DNA of 8,091 nt from Opitutaceae bacterium (GTDB taxonomy: Bacteria; Verrucomicrobiota; Verrucomicrobiia; Opitutales; Opitutaceae), in assembly GCA_031282705.1 (NCBI GenBank), contig JAITDF010000739.1, positions 1 through 8,091 on the forward strand. The letters run 5' to 3'. Shown piece by piece: positions 6,513 through 8,091 of the stretch. The translations under genes and the position numbers were made by a program. How positions within the stretch are numbered: position 1 is the first letter of the stretch; every line of letters starts with the position of its first letter. Below the pieces are notes generated by a model. It was given only the letters and a program-made list of their open reading frames with translations. It did not search any database and was not told the origin of the DNA.

Positions 6513-6618
6513 GGCAAGCGTCCCGCTTGCCTGACGGCGCGCAACGCGCGCCGCAAAAACGCACCGCCCCAAAGTGGCGGGAGCATCCTGCTCCCGTCTG
6601 GCAAGCGTCCCGCTTGCC
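6513..6618. repeat. Cluster of four hairpins (REP-like palindromes) between convergent genes
   Basis: The hairpins are GGCAAGCG-TCC-CGCTTGCC (6513-6531), CGGCGCGC-AAC-GCGCGCCG (6535-6553), CGGGAGCA-TCC-TGCTCCCG (6578-6596) and an identical second copy of the first (6600-6618). All have perfect 8-bp stems and 3-base loops, and three share the loop TCC. A looser CCGCC...GGCGG pair at 6564-6580 lies between the second and third. The first starts directly after the LacI stop codon. The array lies between a plus-strand and a minus-strand gene end, so it may serve as a two-way transcript end or mRNA stabiliser. Its composition looks like a dispersed intergenic repeat. Confidence 0.75.
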
Positions 6619-6686
6619 CTGCTCTTTTCCCTTTTCCACCAAGACCGGGCGGCGCCGGCGGCGTTTCCCCCCGCTCGCGCGCGCGC

Positions 6687-6707
6687 CGGGCGGAATGGAC
6701 CCGCCCG
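6687..6707 (-). terminator. Possible transcript-end hairpin of the dehydrogenase gene
   Basis: CGGGCGG (6687-6693) and CCGCCCG (6701-6707) form a 7-bp GC-only stem with a 7-base loop. It begins 8 bases after the dehydrogenase stop codon on the minus strand. No T-run follows, so a canonical intrinsic terminator is not supported. An alternating CG run at 6674-6686 lies just beyond it. Confidence 0.2.
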
Positions 6708-6715
6708 CGGGAGGC

Positions 6716-7708
6716 TCACACCACCCGGTCCGCCATGTCGCCGCCGCTTTCAAAGGCGGCGAGGTTTTCCAGAAAATGGCGGACGAGCGCGTCGTCCTGG
6801 TCGATGCGGCCGCCGGCGGTGTGCGGGGTGATGTGGCAGTTCGGCGTCGTCCAGAGCGGATGCGAGGGCGGCAGCGGCTCGGGGTCGGTCACGTCGAGGT
6901 AGGCGGCGCCGAGGCGGCCGGAGCGGAGTTGCGCGGCGAGGGCGTCCTGGTCAACGGTCGTGCCGCGGCCGATGTTGTAGAATTTCGCGCCGGGCTTGCA
7001 CCAGCCGAGGCGGCGGGCGTTGACGTAGTTTCGCGTGCCGTCGTTTTCCGGCAGGATGTTGACAATATGGTCGGCGGCGGCGAAGGCGGAGCTGACTTTT
7101 TCGTCGGGGATGATGTGCACGCCGCGCTCGCTGTGGAGGCTGCGGCGCACGGCGAAAAGCTTCATGCCGAAGGGCGCGAGGAGCGCGGCCAGCCGCCGCC
7201 CGATGGCGCCGAACCCGAGCATGAGCACGGTCTCGCCGTTGAGGAGGCGCGAGTCGCGGCGGCGTTCCGTGAAATGCCAGGACTGGTCGGTGAGCTGGTC
7301 GCGGTGCGCGGGGAGAAGCTGGCGTCCGAAGGCGAGCATCATGGCGAGCGCGTGCTGGGCGCAGGGTTCGGCGAAGACGCCGGAGGCGTTGGTGAACACG
7401 CAGCCGCGCGCGCGGAGCGCGTCGAGGAACTCCGGGCGGTCGTAGCGCGTGTAGCCCGCCGTGGTGACTTCCATCCATCGCAGTTTTTTGCTGGATGCGC
7501 ATTGGGCCGCGTTGGGCTGCCCGAACGCGATGCCGGCGGCCTCAAACGCGGGGTCGGGCCGGCCTTCCTCAAGGATGCTGGCGGTGGGCGCGGCGCTCCA
7601 GACGAGGCGGTGGCGGCGCACGCCCTCGACGAGGAGGCGCGTGGCGGCTTCGGCAAAGCGGCCGTTGCACCAGATGGTGAGCGTGTCGGCGGACGGGCGG
7701 ATGTTCAT
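6716..7708 (-). CDS. D-isomer-specific 2-hydroxyacid dehydrogenase
   Basis: This is a cytosolic NAD(P)-dependent oxidoreductase of 330 aa, normal length. It would interconvert a 2-keto acid and a D-2-hydroxy acid. The nucleotide-binding motif is GFGAIG (165-170) after the strand ETVLML. The catalytic triad expected for the family is present: Arg248 in NIGRGTTVDQDAL, Glu277 in DVTDPEPLP and His296 in HITPHTAGG. At the end of the second Rossmann strand it has AVRRS (186-190) rather than an acidic residue, which suggests NADP(H) preference (inference). The closest general type is the glyoxylate/hydroxypyruvate reductase group; the substrate is not assignable. The ATG at 7706-7708 is the first start, and no Shine-Dalgarno sequence is seen. 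It is convergent with the LacI gene and divergent from the autotransporter-type gene, so it is its own transcription unit. Confidence 0.92.
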   Translation of the reverse strand: MNIRPSADTLTIWCNGRFAEAATRLLVEGVRRHRLVWSAAPTASILEEGRPDPAFEAAGIAFGQPNAAQCASSKKLRWMEVTTAGYTRYDRPEFLDALRARGCVFTNASGVFAEPCAQHALAMMLAFGRQLLPAHRDQLTDQSWHFTERRRDSRLLNGETVLMLGFGAIGRRLAALLAPFGMKLFAVRRSLHSERGVHIIPDEKVSSAFAAADHIVNILPENDGTRNYVNARRLGWCKPGAKFYNIGRGTTVDQDALAAQLRSGRLGAAYLDVTDPEPLPPSHPLWTTPNCHITPHTAGGRIDQDDALVRHFLENLAAFESGGDMADRVV

Positions 7709-7780
7709 CTCGGGAAATTTTTCAAAAAATCATCCTGACGGGGCATCCACAAATACATTCTGGCCGCCGCCATTTTCAAA

Positions 7781-7836
7781 GGTGCAACAGGAAGTGATGT
7801 CACTCCCTCAAAAAGCGGGTGCAACCCAAAGTGATG
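7781..7836. repeat. Two 19-bp direct repeats, 37-bp period, ending on the next gene's start codon
   Basis: GGTGCAAC-N3-AAGTGATG occurs at 7781-7799 and again at 7818-7836. Only the three middle bases differ (AGG versus CCA). The second copy ends with the ATG at 7834-7836. Copy 1 also forms AGTGA-TG-TCACT (7793-7804). Copy 2 forms a stem GGGTGCA...TGCACCC (7817-7823 with 7835-7841) that overlaps the start codon. Two in-phase sites could be a regulator-binding pair, or a local duplication of a start region. Confidence 0.65.
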
Positions 7837-8091
7837 CACCCCCTTCTTTCTTTCTTCTTTCCTCTTTCTCTCTACTTCGGCGGCCTCGGCGCGCTCGCCC
7901 TCGGCGCCGCCGGCCCGTTCGCGTTCGACACGCAAACCTTCGCCGTCACCGCCACCAACGCCCTTTCCGGCGCCTCCGCCGCGCGCCTCCACAAGCTCGG
8001 CGCCGGCACGCTCACGCTCTCCGGCAACAGCCTCTCCACCTTCGCCGGCGTCACCCAGGTTTACTCCGGCACGCTCAACCTCACCGGCGCG
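7834..8091 (+). CDS. Autotransporter-type beta-strand-repeat protein, 5' end (partial)
   Basis: The frame is open from a stop at 7795-7797 to the window end, and 86 codons are present from the ATG at 7834. The N-terminus MHPLLSFFFPLSLYFGGLGALALG is strongly hydrophobic, like a signal sequence. The next part contains KLGAGTLTLSGNSLSTFAG and YSGTLNLTGA, the signature of autotransporter-associated beta-strand repeats found in very large passenger proteins. In-frame GTG codons at 7819 and 7831 are alternative starts; GTG 7819 would add a positively charged residue (QPKV) that suits a signal peptide better. The repeat begins unusually soon after the N-terminus. The gene may therefore be a 5'-truncated copy fused to upstream sequence rather than an intact gene. 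Codons are strongly C-ending from about 7876 onwards, unlike the polypyrimidine stretch before it. Confidence 0.75.
   Translation, partial: MHPLLSFFFPLSLYFGGLGALALGAAGPFAFDTQTFAVTATNALSGASAARLHKLGAGTLTLSGNSLSTFAGVTQVYSGTLNLTGA
7839..7873 (+). repeat. 35-base polypyrimidine tract with imperfect CTTT units
   Basis: There is no purine from 7839 to 7873. The tract contains TTCTTTCTTT and related T/C blocks, is then interrupted by one A, and continues to 7878. It lies inside the first codons of the autotransporter-type frame and encodes the hydrophobic LLSFFFPLSLYF. Such tracts are prone to strand slippage, but the units here are few and imperfect. Confidence 0.7.

Noticed and set aside
6513..6618. 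CRISPR array
   Set aside because: The repeats are unequal self-complementary hairpins without regular spacers, and no cas-like gene is present.
6485..7738. Plus-strand open frame (417 codons) opposite the dehydrogenase
   Set aside because: It begins inside the LacI gene, translates the hairpin array and runs antisense to a dehydrogenase with all catalytic residues.
7735..7759. Promoter for the autotransporter-type gene (CTGACG ... TACATT)
   Set aside because: The spacing is only 13 bases and both hexamers match weakly.

Overview
The window is GC-rich DNA (long C/G-ending codon runs, with AT-rich islands at a few Tyr-Ile codons). It most likely comes from a Verrucomicrobiota bacterium of Opitutaceae type. 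That placement is an inference from several traits together: a LacI-type regulator of the form common there, an SGLT-like sodium symporter, a large exported beta-helix/NHL protein with a Gly-rich/hydrophobic/Arg-rich C-terminal tail, autotransporter-type beta-strand repeats, many intergenic palindromes, and no Shine-Dalgarno sequence before any start codon.

Layout. 1-480: right end of an IS630-family insertion sequence carrying the 3' part of a frame-damaged transposase gene; its apparent end lies on the CTAG that forms the stop codon of the next gene. 478-2160 (-): an SSS-family sodium/solute symporter of 560 aa. 2161-2492: non-coding, holding a long inverted repeat, a palindrome and a hairpin. 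2493-5336 (-): a 947-aa secreted multidomain protein with signal peptide, right-handed beta-helix, IPT/TIG-like domain, Ig-like domain, six NHL blades and a GlyGly-CTERM-like tail. 5337-5444: a short divergent control region with a perfect 5+5 palindrome. 5445-6512 (+): a LacI-family repressor of 355 aa. 6513-6715: a convergent intergenic region with four hairpins, three sharing a TCC loop and two being exact copies. 6716-7708 (-): a D-isomer-specific 2-hydroxyacid dehydrogenase of 330 aa. 7709-7833: a divergent spacer with a 37-bp-phased direct repeat. 7834-8091 (+): the beginning of an autotransporter-type gene that runs off the window.

How the parts may work together (inference). The LacI regulator is divergent from the surface protein, and the symporter lies downstream of that protein on the same strand. 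This is the usual arrangement of a small carbohydrate-use locus: a surface or secreted polysaccharide-associated protein, a Na+-driven sugar importer and a local repressor. The dehydrogenase could reduce or oxidise a 2-keto/2-hydroxy acid from sugar-acid breakdown, but it is transcribed as a separate unit. The substrate cannot be read from the sequence. I see no clearly new enzymatic system. The most unusual items are the domain architecture of the 947-aa protein, the transposon end placed on a stop codon, the hairpin clusters, and the repeat/polypyrimidine start region of the autotransporter gene.
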